Shown: positions 15,992 through 24,800, numbered from the stretch's first letter. The stretch is DNA of 25,852 nucleotides from JANRIC01 sp033765345 (GCA_033765345.1 JANRIC010000112.1:1-25852); one strand, 5' to 3'. The notes: generated by a model not told the origin, from the sequence alone. Translations and numbers: made by a program.

Positions 15992-16324
15992 AAATATCCG
16001 CATTAACTCTGGCGTGTAATCACTGACAAATCAGGATGACACAGATTTTTTTTTGATGTATAATTTAAATTTACAAGAAATATATTTCAAGATTCTGAAA
16101 AAAAGCCGTTGGAATGGTATTAAAACTTTTATTAACCAAATTTAATTTTAATTCTAAAAAAAATAATTGGAAATATCAATGACGAAACCTGATTTTTTTT
16201 CAGACCAAAATGCAAAAATGTCAGAAATAATATGCCATTTTTGCTTAAATTTTCCCTGGCATAAGAAATGTACATGAAGGGATTAAAATAAATAATAATT
16301 TTTAATTTAAAAATACAGAGAGAT
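15992..16324. other. Divergent intergenic region before groES
   Basis: The region is AT-rich and separates a minus-strand conserved gene from groES. No open frame is visible. It contains a possible minus-strand -7 element (16137-16144) and the inverted repeat at 16212-16244. No CIRCE element (TTAGCACTC-N9-GAGTGCTAA) is present, so HrcA control by the usual site is not supported here. Confidence 0.6.
16212..16244. promoter_or_regulatory. Inverted repeat upstream of groESL
   Basis: GCAAAAATG (16212-16220) and CATTTTTGC (16236-16244) are perfect 9-bp complements around a 15-nt spacer, centred about 97 bp before the groES start. CATTTTTG in the right arm is one mismatch from the TAnnTTTG -7 element, so a protein bound here could cover the promoter. 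It may be a heat-shock operator of a non-CIRCE type. Confidence 0.45.
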
Positions 16325-16600
16325 ATGTCATTGAACATTAAACCATTGGCTGATCGTGTTCTAGTTGAACCCGCTGACGCAGAAGAAAAAACTGCTTCCG
16401 GAATTATCATCCCGGACACTGCCAAAGAAAAACCTCAAAGAGGAAAGGTGGTAGCTGTGGGAACCGGAAAAAAAGATGAACCGATGACGGTTAAAGAAGG
16501 TGATCAGGTTTTATACGGCAAATATGCCGGTACAGAAATTACCGTTGACGGTAAAGAGTACTTGATTATGCGTGAATCTGACATTTTCGCAGTTATTTAA
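16325..16600 (+). CDS. groES: Co-chaperonin GroES
   Basis: This 91-residue Hsp10 forms the heptameric lid that caps GroEL during ATP-driven folding in the cytosol. The N-terminus IKPLADRVLVEPADAEEKTA, the mobile-loop segment SGIIIPDTAKEKPQRGKVV with the GroEL-contacting IIIP (27-30), the GDQVLYGKYAGTEI strand and the MRESDIFAVI end are all canonical. The length is normal. It is followed 77 bp later by groEL in the standard order. A hairpin lies between the two genes. Confidence 0.98.
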   Translation: MSLNIKPLADRVLVEPADAEEKTASGIIIPDTAKEKPQRGKVVAVGTGKKDEPMTVKEGDQVLYGKYAGTEITVDGKEYLIMRESDIFAVI

Positions 16601-16626
16601 TTGTTCTAAATGCTCATTTTGAACAA
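16601..16626 (+). promoter_or_regulatory. Stem-loop between groES and groEL
   Basis: TTGTTCTAAA (16601-16610) pairs with TTTTGAACAA (16617-16626) with one mismatch and a 6-nt loop. It begins directly after the groES stop, and an A-rich rather than T-rich sequence follows, so it is unlikely to be a full terminator. It could be an RNA-processing or stabilising hairpin that sets the groES:groEL transcript ratio. Confidence 0.4.
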
Positions 16627-16677
16627 ACAAAAAATTATTTATTTAATTGTTAAACTACATTAACCTATTTCTGAACT

Positions 16678-18315
16678 ATGGCAAAAGAAATATTTTTTGA
16701 TACCGAAGCAAGAGACAAACTGAAAAAAGGTTTGGACGCATTGGCTAACGCCGTTAAAGTTACACTCGGACCCAAAGGTCGTAATGTGATTCTGGATAAA
16801 AAATTTGGTGCCCCTACAATTACCAAAGATGGTGTAACCGTAGCCAAAGAAATTGAGCTGAAAGACCCTATCGAAAACATGGGTGCTCAACTTGTCAAAG
16901 AGGTGGCTTCTAAAACTGCTGATACTGCTGGTGACGGTACTACTACCGCTACTGTATTGGCTCAGGCGATCTTTAATGCCGGAATCAAAAACGTAGCCGC
17001 AGGTGCTAATCCTATGGATCTCAAAAGAGGTATCGACAAAGCCGTGGATGTGATCGTAGAAGACCTTAAAAATCAATCCAAGCAAATCAACAATTCTAGC
17101 GAAATCGCTCAAGTAGCGACCATCTCTGCCAACCACGATGAGAAAATCGGCCAAATGATCGCCGATGCGATGGACAAAGTAGGCAAAGACGGCGTAATCA
17201 CCGTAGAAGAAGCCAAAGGTACTGAAACTGAGGTGAAAACCGTAGAAGGGATGCAGTTTGACCGCGGTTACCTTTCTCCCTATTTCGTGACTGATACCGA
17301 GAAAATGGAAGCTAACCTGGACGGCGCTTTTATCCTGATCTCTGAGAAAAAAGTTTCTTCCATGAAAGAGCTTCTTCCTGTGCTGGAAGCCGTAGCTCAA
17401 ACCGGCCGCCCCTTGTTGATCATCGCCGAAGATGTAGACGGTGAGGCTCTAGCTACCTTAGTAGTAAACAAAATCCGTGGTGCCTTGAAAGTAGCTGCTG
17501 TCAAAGCTCCTGGCTTCGGCGACCGTAGAAAAGCAATGCTTGAAGATATTGCTATCCTTACTGGCGGTACTGTGATCTCCGAAGAAAGAGGTTATAAACT
17601 CGAAAACGCTACCCTGGATTACCTCGGAACCGCTGAGAAAATCATCATCGACAAAGACAATACTACCCTCGTAAACGGTTCAGGTAGCAAAGACGACATC
17701 CAAGCTCGCATCAACCAAATCAAAGCGCAAATCGATAACACGACTTCTGACTATGATCGTGAAAAACTTCAGGAAAGACTTGCCAAACTATCAGGCGGTG
17801 TAGCTATCCTGTATATCGGTGCTGCTACTGAGGTAGAGATGAAAGAGAAAAAAGACCGCGTAGATGATGCCCTGCACGCTACCCGCGCTGCCGTTCAAGA
17901 AGGTGTCGTTACTGGTGGTGGTGTGGCATTGATTCGTGCTTTAAGTGCCCTCAGCAAAGTAGTCACTCTCAACGAAGATGAAGCTACAGGGGTAAACATC
18001 ATCCGCATTGCTTTGGAAGCTCCTTTGAGAACTATCGTAGAAAACGCTGGTGGCGAAGGCTCCGTAGTGGTACAAAAAGTAAAAGAAGGCGAAGGCTCCT
18101 TCGGTTATAATGCTCGTACCGATGTGTACGAAGACCTGTTCAAAGCCGGTGTTATTGATCCTACCAAAGTGACCCGTCTGGCTCTTGAAAACGCCGCTTC
18201 TATTGCTGCCCTGTTGCTGACTACCGAAGCTGTAGTAGCCGACCAACCTGACGAAAACGCAGGTGGCGGAATGCACCACGGTGGAATGCCCGGCGGAATG
18301 GGCGGTATGATGTAA
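16678..18315 (+). CDS. groEL: Chaperonin GroEL
   Basis: This 545-residue Hsp60 forms the tetradecameric folding chamber with GroES. The apical, intermediate and equatorial domains are complete. The N-terminal ANAVKVTLGPKGRNVILDKK and the ATP-site motif GDGTTTATVL with D86 are present, as are VAAGANPMDLKRGIDKAV and the apical KAPGFGDRRKAMLEDIAILT. The C-terminus is a GGM-type tail (GGMPGGMGGMM) typical of group I chaperonins. Codon use is biased towards frequent codons, consistent with high expression. It follows groES and ends before a strong terminator. Confidence 0.99.
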   Translation: MAKEIFFDTEARDKLKKGLDALANAVKVTLGPKGRNVILDKKFGAPTITKDGVTVAKEIELKDPIENMGAQLVKEVASKTADTAGDGTTTATVLAQAIFNAGIKNVAAGANPMDLKRGIDKAVDVIVEDLKNQSKQINNSSEIAQVATISANHDEKIGQMIADAMDKVGKDGVITVEEAKGTETEVKTVEGMQFDRGYLSPYFVTDTEKMEANLDGAFILISEKKVSSMKELLPVLEAVAQTGRPLLIIAEDVDGEALATLVVNKIRGALKVAAVKAPGFGDRRKAMLEDIAILTGGTVISEERGYKLENATLDYLGTAEKIIIDKDNTTLVNGSGSKDDIQARINQIKAQIDNTTSDYDREKLQERLAKLSGGVAILYIGAATEVEMKEKKDRVDDALHATRAAVQEGVVTGGGVALIRALSALSKVVTLNEDEATGVNIIRIALEAPLRTIVENAGGEGSVVVQKVKEGEGSFGYNARTDVYEDLFKAGVIDPTKVTRLALENAASIAALLLTTEAVVADQPDENAGGGMHHGGMPGGMGGMM

Positions 18316-18342
18316 TCAGAACCCTTTAAGCCTAAAAATAAG

Positions 18343-18377
18343 AAGCCACAGTTCGAATAATACTGTGGCTTTTTTTA
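18343..18377 (+). terminator. Intrinsic terminator of groESL
   Basis: The 10-bp stem AAGCCACAGT (18343-18352) pairs with ACTGTGGCTT (18362-18371), followed by a run of T. It lies 27 bp after the groEL stop. Confidence 0.9.
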
Positions 18378-18430
18378 TATTTTTTGACGGTTTATGTAGA
18401 CCAGCACTCCCTAATAAAAAACCTTCACGC

Positions 18431-18721
18431 CTAACTTCCACCAAAGGGCGTCCCAAACACTCCCACAGCAAGCTCTATCCATATTAGGAAAAGCATCACC
18501 AAAAGAAATAACACGATAGCCACTCGATACTCGATTTTTTTTACTTTCCTCACAGTAAACTCACAGAGCAGCCCAGTGCCAAGCAGCAGAACACCAGCAA
18601 TCACAAAATCGGACAGCGTCCACTTCACCTCACCTGTAAATTGCATCGCTACGAAGGGAATCAATAAAATAAGTGCTACGACAAGCACAATAATCATAAG
18701 TCTTATGTTTTGAGCAATCAT
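18431..18721 (-). CDS. Small integral membrane protein, three TM helices
   Basis: The 96-residue protein has three hydrophobic helices at about 8-27, 38-56 and 68-90, separated by short loops (FTGEVKW, RKVKKIEYR), and ends GVFGTPFGGS. The pattern MQFTxEVxWTxxDFxxAGxLLLGTGLLxE with the WxELAVGxFGTPFxGS tail is one I recognise from many Bacteroidota small membrane proteins of unknown function. It is alone on the minus strand with its own promoter-like site upstream (18771-18802). Confidence 0.82.
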   Translation of the reverse strand: MIAQNIRLMIIVLVVALILLIPFVAMQFTGEVKWTLSDFVIAGVLLLGTGLLCEFTVRKVKKIEYRVAIVLFLLVMLFLIWIELAVGVFGTPFGGS

Positions 18722-18770
18722 ATTCGTATCATATTTTAGTTATAAATGTATTTTAAAGTGCTTTGTAATT

Positions 18771-18802
18771 CAAAGTAAATACATCTTTCTGAAATGCACA
18801 AA
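18771..18802 (-). promoter_or_regulatory. Bacteroidota-type promoter for the small membrane protein
   Basis: Read on the minus strand, TTTG (18802-18799), a 20-bp spacer and TTACTTTG (18778-18771) fit TTTG-N17-23-TAnnTTTG with one mismatch. Transcription would start near 18765, giving a leader of about 45 nt to the ATG at 18721. Confidence 0.45.
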
Positions 18803-18864
18803 TAAATTCTCAACTATTTTAAGTTGGAGTAAAATATGGATAGCAATTTCATTTTCAGTTGATA

Positions 18865-18906
18865 AAGTTCCGTAGGAACGACATCTATGCCGTTCCTACG
18901 GAACTT
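18865..18906. repeat. Strong REP-like palindrome
   Basis: AAGTTCCGTAGGAACG (18865-18880) is perfectly complementary to CGTTCCTACGGAACTT (18891-18906) around a 10-nt loop. Each arm also contains its own smaller palindrome (GTTCCGTAGGAAC-like), so it can fold as one long hairpin or two small ones. Sequences of this TTCC-TA-GGAA type are familiar as dispersed repeats in Bacteroidota. No T-run follows, so terminator use is less likely. Confidence 0.75.
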
Positions 18907-18927
18907 AATTTTACGTCATTTTGAATT

Positions 18928-18958
18928 TCTATAAATATTTCGCCCCTTTGGGGGCTTG
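18928..18958 (+). repeat. REP-like GC hairpin unit
   Basis: A CTATAAATATTTC lead is followed by GCCCC (18942-18946), TTTG and GGGGC (18951-18955). The A/T lead plus a C-run/G-run hairpin is the same design as the element at 15012-15047, but the lead sequence is different, suggesting a second REP subtype next to the strong palindrome. Confidence 0.5.
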
Positions 18959-19170
18959 GAAAAGCTCATTGTGTCTTTTCGTTGATGCGATTAACCTATA
19001 GGATAAACGAGAAGCTGATATTCAAGAATCTATCTAAAAATGAATGCTAAATTAATCAGTAAATAAAGTGCTTAAATTCCGATAAATTTACTATCTTAGA
19101 AATGAGACTCAAACCAAAGTGGTTTTAAAAGCAAGACCCTTACATGGAAGCATTAGGCATTAAATCATTC

Positions 19171-19207
19171 AAAATTTGCCCCAAAAGGGTCTTGTATTGA
19201 AAATCAC
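19171..19207 (-). repeat. Dispersed REP-like element, copy 2 (inverted)
   Basis: The reverse complement begins GTGATTTTCAATACAAGACC and continues through TTTTGGGGCAA, matching copy 1 at 15012-15047 at all but about three positions. Its AAGGGTCTTG (19185-19194) also pairs with CAAGACCCTT at 19132-19141, a 10-bp perfect arm 43 bp away, so this copy may be one half of a larger inverted element. Confidence 0.68.
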
Positions 19208-19320
19208 TTTAATCTGGGTATAAAATGAAAATATTTCCACAAATTTACGTTAAAGTACCAATAAGCTTTTTTAATTGATTGCTCATCAAAGCTTTAACAT
19301 TAAAAAAATAAAATAATACT

Positions 19321-20916
19321 ATGAAAATCAACATTTTCCTGGGAGGTCTGATATGGATTAGCTCGGTTGGATATGTATCCGCTCAACAAGACATTCCCAC
19401 CAACTGGCATCATCTGGATGAAGAATCCGACCAATTTCGTGGAGTTAGCACCCAAAAAGCGTATGAATTGCTCAAAGGACGTAAATCCAAAACTGTCGTA
19501 GTAGCAGTCATTGACTCCGGCGTAGAAATAGACCACGATGATCTAAAAGGCAATATCTGGACAAACCCCAAAGAAAAACCAGGCAACGGAATAGACGATG
19601 ACCAAAACGGTTATGTAGACGATATCCACGGTTGGGATTTTATCGGAGGAAAAGACGGCAAGGATGTAGACCACGATAATTATGAACTTACCCGAATTTA
19701 TGTACATCTCAAGAAAAAATATGGAGGTAAAAACGCTGCCGAGATCGCCAAAAAAGACCAAAAAGAGTTTGAATACTATCAAAAAATCAAAACTGATTTT
19801 GAGCAGAAAGTAGAAGAACTCAACAATGAATACAATCAAATCAAGCAAACATTGACCATGATCAGTCAGTGCCTTGAGACCCTTACTGAACACCTGGGCA
19901 AAGATAATTTTAATATTCAGGATGTAAAAGGTATTACCTCTCAAGACACACGTATTCAAAGAGCCAAATTCATTCTAACAGACGTGTTCAGCAATGATCC
20001 TAGTATGGACGCACAAACACTCAAAAGTGAAGTGACTGAATATCAAGAATATTTTGAAGGGCAACTCAACTATGGCTACAATACCGAATTTGACCCTAGA
20101 AGCATCGTTGCTGATAATTATACAGATACCTCCGAAAAATCTTATGGAAATAACGAAGTAGAAGGCCCTGATGCAGAACACGGAACCCACGTGTCAGGTA
20201 TTATAGCCGCCATTCGTGGCAATGATTTGGGTATGGACGGAATTGCAGACAATGTCAGAATTATGGTCATCCGAACTGTGCCTGACGGTGACGAACGCGA
20301 CAAAGACGTAGCCAATGCCATCCGCTACGCCGCTGATAATGGTGCTCGAATCATCAATATGAGCTTCGGAAAAGATTATTCTCCCCAAAAAGAAGTAGTA
20401 GACGAGGCTGTTAAATATGCCGAAGCAAAAGGTGTACTCCTCATTCATGCCGCCGGAAATGACAGCAAAGACATCGATAAGGAAGCAAATTACCCCAATA
20501 AATATTTTAGTCAGGGAGGAGCTTCTAGCCTCTGGATCGAGGTGGGTGCTTCTTCTATGGGTGATGAAAGCAATTTTGTAGGTGATTTCTCAAATTACGG
20601 ACAAAAAAATGTGGATATCTTTGCCCCAGGTGTTCAGATTTACTCTACTGTGCCCGACGGACAATTCAAAAACCTCCAGGGAACCAGTATGGCAGCTCCA
20701 GTAGTCAGTGGGGTGGCAGCCCTGTTGATGTCATATTTCCCGGATTTGTCATCAGCCGAGATAAGAGATATTTTAATGAAATCTTCCCGAAAATACCCGC
20801 TTGAAGTGACCAAACCTGGTGATACAAGCAAAATAGCTTTTGAGAAACTTTCTGTAAGTGGTGGCATCATCAATGCTTATGAAGCCGTAAAAATGGCCTT
20901 AAGTAAAAGTAAATAA
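19321..20916 (+). CDS. Secreted subtilisin-like serine peptidase (S8)
   Basis: This 531-residue exported protease has a signal peptide, MKINIFLGGLIWISSVGYVSA. The catalytic triad is complete: D65 in VIDSGVEIDH, H287 in EHGTHVSG and S456 in GTSMAAP, with the oxyanion Asn region in HAAGND. The Asp-His spacing is about 220 residues, far more than in ordinary subtilisins. The extra part contains a GNGIDDDQNGYVDDIHGWDF calcium-loop-like segment and then a charged helical/coiled stretch (about 140-235, rich in K, E, Q). No propeptide inhibitor domain and no T9SS tail are visible, so it is probably periplasmic or exported by another route. It is followed by a terminator and is apparently monocistronic. 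Substrate unknown; such S8 enzymes with insertions are frequent in Bacteroidota. Confidence 0.93.
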   Translation: MKINIFLGGLIWISSVGYVSAQQDIPTNWHHLDEESDQFRGVSTQKAYELLKGRKSKTVVVAVIDSGVEIDHDDLKGNIWTNPKEKPGNGIDDDQNGYVDDIHGWDFIGGKDGKDVDHDNYELTRIYVHLKKKYGGKNAAEIAKKDQKEFEYYQKIKTDFEQKVEELNNEYNQIKQTLTMISQCLETLTEHLGKDNFNIQDVKGITSQDTRIQRAKFILTDVFSNDPSMDAQTLKSEVTEYQEYFEGQLNYGYNTEFDPRSIVADNYTDTSEKSYGNNEVEGPDAEHGTHVSGIIAAIRGNDLGMDGIADNVRIMVIRTVPDGDERDKDVANAIRYAADNGARIINMSFGKDYSPQKEVVDEAVKYAEAKGVLLIHAAGNDSKDIDKEANYPNKYFSQGGASSLWIEVGASSMGDESNFVGDFSNYGQKNVDIFAPGVQIYSTVPDGQFKNLQGTSMAAPVVSGVAALLMSYFPDLSSAEIRDILMKSSRKYPLEVTKPGDTSKIAFEKLSVSGGIINAYEAVKMALSKSK

Positions 20917-20945
20917 ATTTCTTTAAAAAATTATATTTGTGCTGG

Positions 20946-20975
20946 AAACCTGGGATATCTCAGGTTTTTTTTTTC
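20946..20975 (+). terminator. Intrinsic terminator of subtilase gene
   Basis: AAACCTG (20946-20952) pairs with CAGGTTT (20961-20967), followed by an uninterrupted T-run to 20974. It lies 29 bp after the stop codon. Confidence 0.85.
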
Positions 20976-20997
20976 TCTCCTAACAAAAGAAAAAAGC

Positions 20998-21013
20998 ACC
21001 TACACGTGTAGGT
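20998..21013. repeat. 16-bp perfect palindrome
   Basis: ACCTACACGTGTAGGT is fully self-complementary with no spacer, flanked by AAAAAAGC on the left and TTTTAAAT on the right. It could be a dimer-binding site or a second, tight hairpin after the subtilase terminator. A zero-loop palindrome favours DNA binding over an RNA hairpin. Confidence 0.5.
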
Positions 21014-21264
21014 TTTAAATATGATTAGACCATAAGAGGGAAGTGTAAGCAATTATATTTGAATTTTATTCAGCTCTTGATTAATTCCTTTATGTAAGCT
21101 TTTTAAATAAATAATTTTATTAGCAAACCTAAGCACTATGCTGAAAGAACCAATAAGCCTGATTTACAGGATTTTAGAGCGTATAATACGAGGTGTGTGT
21201 AAACAATCGCTCAGGTACTTTCTATACCGAAAATTAATTTTCCTCAAAAAAAAATAAAAAAACA

Positions 21265-21294
21265 TTGTGAAGTAAGAATATTTCATTACTTTTG
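21265..21294 (+). promoter_or_regulatory. Near-ideal Bacteroidota promoter
   Basis: TTG (21265-21267), a 19-bp spacer and TACTTTTG (21287-21294) match TTG-N17-23-TAnnTTTG with no mismatch. Transcription would begin near 21300. The next clear gene starts at 21810, so the transcript would have a leader of about 510 nt, or would first carry the doubtful 90-codon frame or a small RNA. Confidence 0.6.
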
Positions 21295-21809
21295 TATAAA
21301 TAGCAAAACTTGATTGCTTCAACCCCGTAAAATTCCATAAATACATTTCTTCTTTAACTACATCTTGTTATCAAACTGTTCTTGAATTTTAAATGAATAT
21401 CTATCGAAAGTGGATAGGTAATGTTGATTTTGTACAATTTTTTATAGCTGTGGACTCATTAAAACTATTGCCCATTTATTTTAATCAACATCAATACTGT
21501 TTTCTATACTTAAAATTCAAGAAGGGCTTCCTAGGTAATACAATCACCAGTAAAATTTATTACAAATTGTTTTTTGATGACATTCTTTATTTTGAAAAAT
21601 TTTATTCAGGCACAATAAATTCACCCATCAAGAAGGGAATACAACTGCCTATTCAGTCAAATTAAAAGGATTAACTCATCAGTACGGTTGATTTTCTGTT
21701 TTTACAGACTTAAACGGTATTCTAATTTCGGAAAAGACAATTAGCTCAATTACTCAAATTGCGATCCGCAAATTAAATGATCATTTGCAAACTAAACTTA
21801 ATTTAAAAA

Positions 21810-24800
21810 ATGTTTAAGTACAAGTTTTTATTACTAACTCTTACACTGTCTACTATTTTTTGTATACGGTCGATAGCAAAGGATTTTTACATTACCAATG
21901 GAAATGTATATGGAACTAACGGATTGGTGGAAGCAATCCGTGCAGCAAAAGACAACAATGATTTGATTAATACTATTCATCTGGCGAACGGGGGGAGCTA
22001 TGTGTTGGATAGAATCATTGAAGAAGCACCCGAAGGATTAGGACCCAACGGATTGCCTGTCTGGAGAACCGATTCAAATACCAATAAGGTTCTGATTTTC
22101 AAAGGAAACGGCGCAACGATCAGCCGGTCTGCCTCTGCACCGATCTTTAGAATGATGTTTGTGTATAATCACGCTGACGTACAGGCTGATAATGTAACTT
22201 TCGCTAACTTTAGAACCAACACCCGTGGGGGAGGGGTATTTTACATCAAATACGGCGGTACGGGTAAATTTACCAACTGCAAATTCCCCAATAATCAAAC
22301 TGTCTCCATCAGTGCCCTTTATGGAGGATCACTCTTCATTGATATTTTAGGCTCTCTTGAGATTGATCAGTGCGAATTTACTGACAATCGCTGCTGGGGC
22401 GAAGGAGGTGCCGTTTATTGCGTGGGTTCTGACCTCAAAGTAACCAATAGTACTTTCCTCCGCAACAAATCTCTAAACCCTACCTCAAATAACAATGACT
22501 ATTATGTCAATGGAGGTGCTATTCAGGTGGATGGAGTCAATAACGAACGTACCAAAAAAGTCACGATCAGTAATTGTGTCTTTGATAGCAACGAGGTAGG
22601 GGATCAGGGTAAAGAGCAAGGTGGTGGAGCCGTTTTCATTTTCTTGTATGACGATCAACAGTTCGAAATGGATAGATGTACCTTCAAAAATAATAAATCC
22701 GGGGGTTTTGGCGGTGGATTATCTGCCAGTGCTACCCTGGCTAACCCCAATGCGTACATTAAAATTACCAATTCTGTTTTTCATAACAACCGCACCGAAG
22801 GGCAAGGCGGAGCTATGTGGATGATCTGCAAAAAAGCGGACATCGTCAACTGTACAGTTAGTCAAAATTATTCTGATGAATATGGCGGTGGTATTGCCAT
22901 CATCAATCAAGGAAAAACAGTAGTTAAGCACTGTACTATTGATAATAATGATTGTAGACTGAGTGGCGGTGGGTTATTTTGTAGTGAAAGAAGCCTTGAA
23001 CTCTATAATTCTATCGTAGCCTTTAATACCATCAAAGGGGCAAATTATATTGCGGCAAACTGCCGTGAGTTTTATCAGGGTTCGGGTAATATTGAGTATC
23101 CCCAGATTATCAATAATGTAAATGCCGTTAATTGCGGAAGCAATGTCACAATTGCCGACCCCAAACTACTGGCTCTGGCTGATAATGGAGGAGGTACTAT
23201 GACTAAGGCTTTATCGGCTACCAGTCCTGCGATCAACAAAGCAAACAATAGCTTTACAACGCCAACCGACCAAAGAGGAACCAACCGCCAGGGACTCCCT
23301 GATATCGGAGCTTATGAATATTCTACCACAAGCACTACTCCTCCTGATGTAATAGGTGCAGGGGTTACCATTAATAAATTGGTATTGATCAATACAGCCA
23401 CTGGGCAAGCTGTATCAGGTCACGACCCTTTGCTAAGTGGTGCTCAGATCAATCTAGCCACCGTAGATCCGAGTCAGTTGTCTATTCAAGCATTTACCTC
23501 TAGCGCACCTCAAAAAGTTAACTTTAACCTTGCAGGTGCTGCTACCTGGAATCAGACCGAAGGTGCTGCTCCTTATTTCTTATTTGGAGATGTAAATGCT
23601 TCTGGGAGCCCCTGGAAAGCAACCGTCCCAAAAGCCGGAGATAATTTTACACTGACAGTAACGCCTTATAACCTAGATGGTACTGCCGGATTGGCACAGG
23701 TTGTAAGTTTTAGTTTTGTCAATACTACTGCTCCCCCTCCACCTCCTACAAGTACTGCCCCGATTGTAAACAGCGTATCGGTCATCAATACATTGACTAA
23801 CCAACCGATTCCGGGTTATGAAAACCTTCAGGATGGCACTCAGTTTAATCTTACTACATTGCCTACTACCAAAATCAGTTTTAAGGTCAATACCAGCAAT
23901 ACAGGTAGTGTGGATTTGAATCTTTCAGGAAGTGCTACCTGGCAACAGGTAGAAAGCGTGCAGCCTTTTGCCATGTTCGGAGATAATGCAAACGGACTAA
24001 TTCCTTGGCCTATCAAACCGATTGCTGCTGGAGACAATTATAAACTGGTCATCACTCCTTACAGCGGAGCCGGAAAACTAGGTACGAAAGGAGCGGTGAA
24101 GGAAATAAATTTTACTTTCGTAAGCGGTGAAGTAACGCCGCCGCCACCACCGCCTTCTTCAGGACTGAGTGTAAGCTCCATGACCCTAATCAATGCTTTG
24201 ACAGACCAGGAAATCAAAACTCTCCAAAATGATGAAACCATTGACCTGGCCTCACTGCCTACCGACCAGCTAAACATTCGTGCCAATGTGTCGGGAGGTA
24301 CTGCCGGAAGTGTGGTATTGGAATCATTTGGGACTGTAAATAGTCTTAGAAATGAAAACGGTGCTCCCTATGCTATGTTTGGAGATGTAGGAGGAGATTA
24401 TTATGGGCAGACTTTCTCTGCCGGGCAGTATACCTTTAAGGCTACTCCGTATTCACAACTCAATAGCAGTGGAGATACAGGTACAGCCTTGACCTTAAAT
24501 ATTACTTTTACAAATAATATCAATCGTGTGGCTGCATCACCAAGCACCACTTTGCAAAATAACCTCGAGGAAAAACTGAATGTGTATCCCAATCCGGTGC
24601 TTGCAGACGGCCAGCTCACTATCGCCAACACCAGTCAAGTGGCTTCTAAAGTGAGTGCAGTCATTCTGGATCGTTTGGGTAAGACGGTATACAGTGGAGA
24701 ACAGATGCTAGAGGTAGGTCAAAACGCAGAGATTGACCTTTCTAAGCTAAGTCTGCAAAAAGGTACGTATACCCTAAGCTACCACAATGGTACTGAAAAG

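Larger units (their letters stand above)
18722..19320. other. Gene-free stretch with palindrome cluster
   Basis: About 600 bp without a credible gene lies between the divergent small membrane protein and the subtilase. It holds a 16-bp-stem palindrome (18865-18906), a GCCCC/GGGGC hairpin (18942-18955) and an imperfect arm pair (CTTTTCGTT 18976-18984 / AACGAGAAG 19007-19015). It also holds a CAAGACCCTT/AAGGGTCTTG pair (19132-19141 / 19185-19194) and the second copy of a dispersed repeat. The density of palindromes suggests a REP cluster. Confidence 0.65.
20917..21809. other. Gene-poor AT-rich stretch before beta-helix gene
   Basis: About 0.9 kb lies between two secreted-protein genes. It holds the subtilase terminator, a 16-bp perfect palindrome (20998-21013) and a near-ideal promoter (21265-21294). 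An 90-codon frame at 21393-21665 has an I/K/F/Y-rich translation and no recognisable motif, so it is not called as a gene, though it does lie downstream of the promoter. A GCAAAT/ATTTGC arm pair (21768-21773 / 21783-21788) lies just before the next start. Confidence 0.55.

Noticed and set aside
16004..16324. CIRCE heat-shock element
   Set aside because: The TTAGCACTC-N9-GAGTGCTAA pattern is absent; only a different inverted repeat is present.
16660..17400. 246-codon minus-strand frame opposite groEL
   Set aside because: Antisense shadow of a highly conserved, biased-codon gene; F/H/S-rich translation with no motif.
21393..21665. 90-codon plus-strand frame in the gap before the beta-helix gene
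   Set aside because: Composition is like the AT-rich background and no family is recognisable; kept only as a possibility because a good promoter lies upstream.
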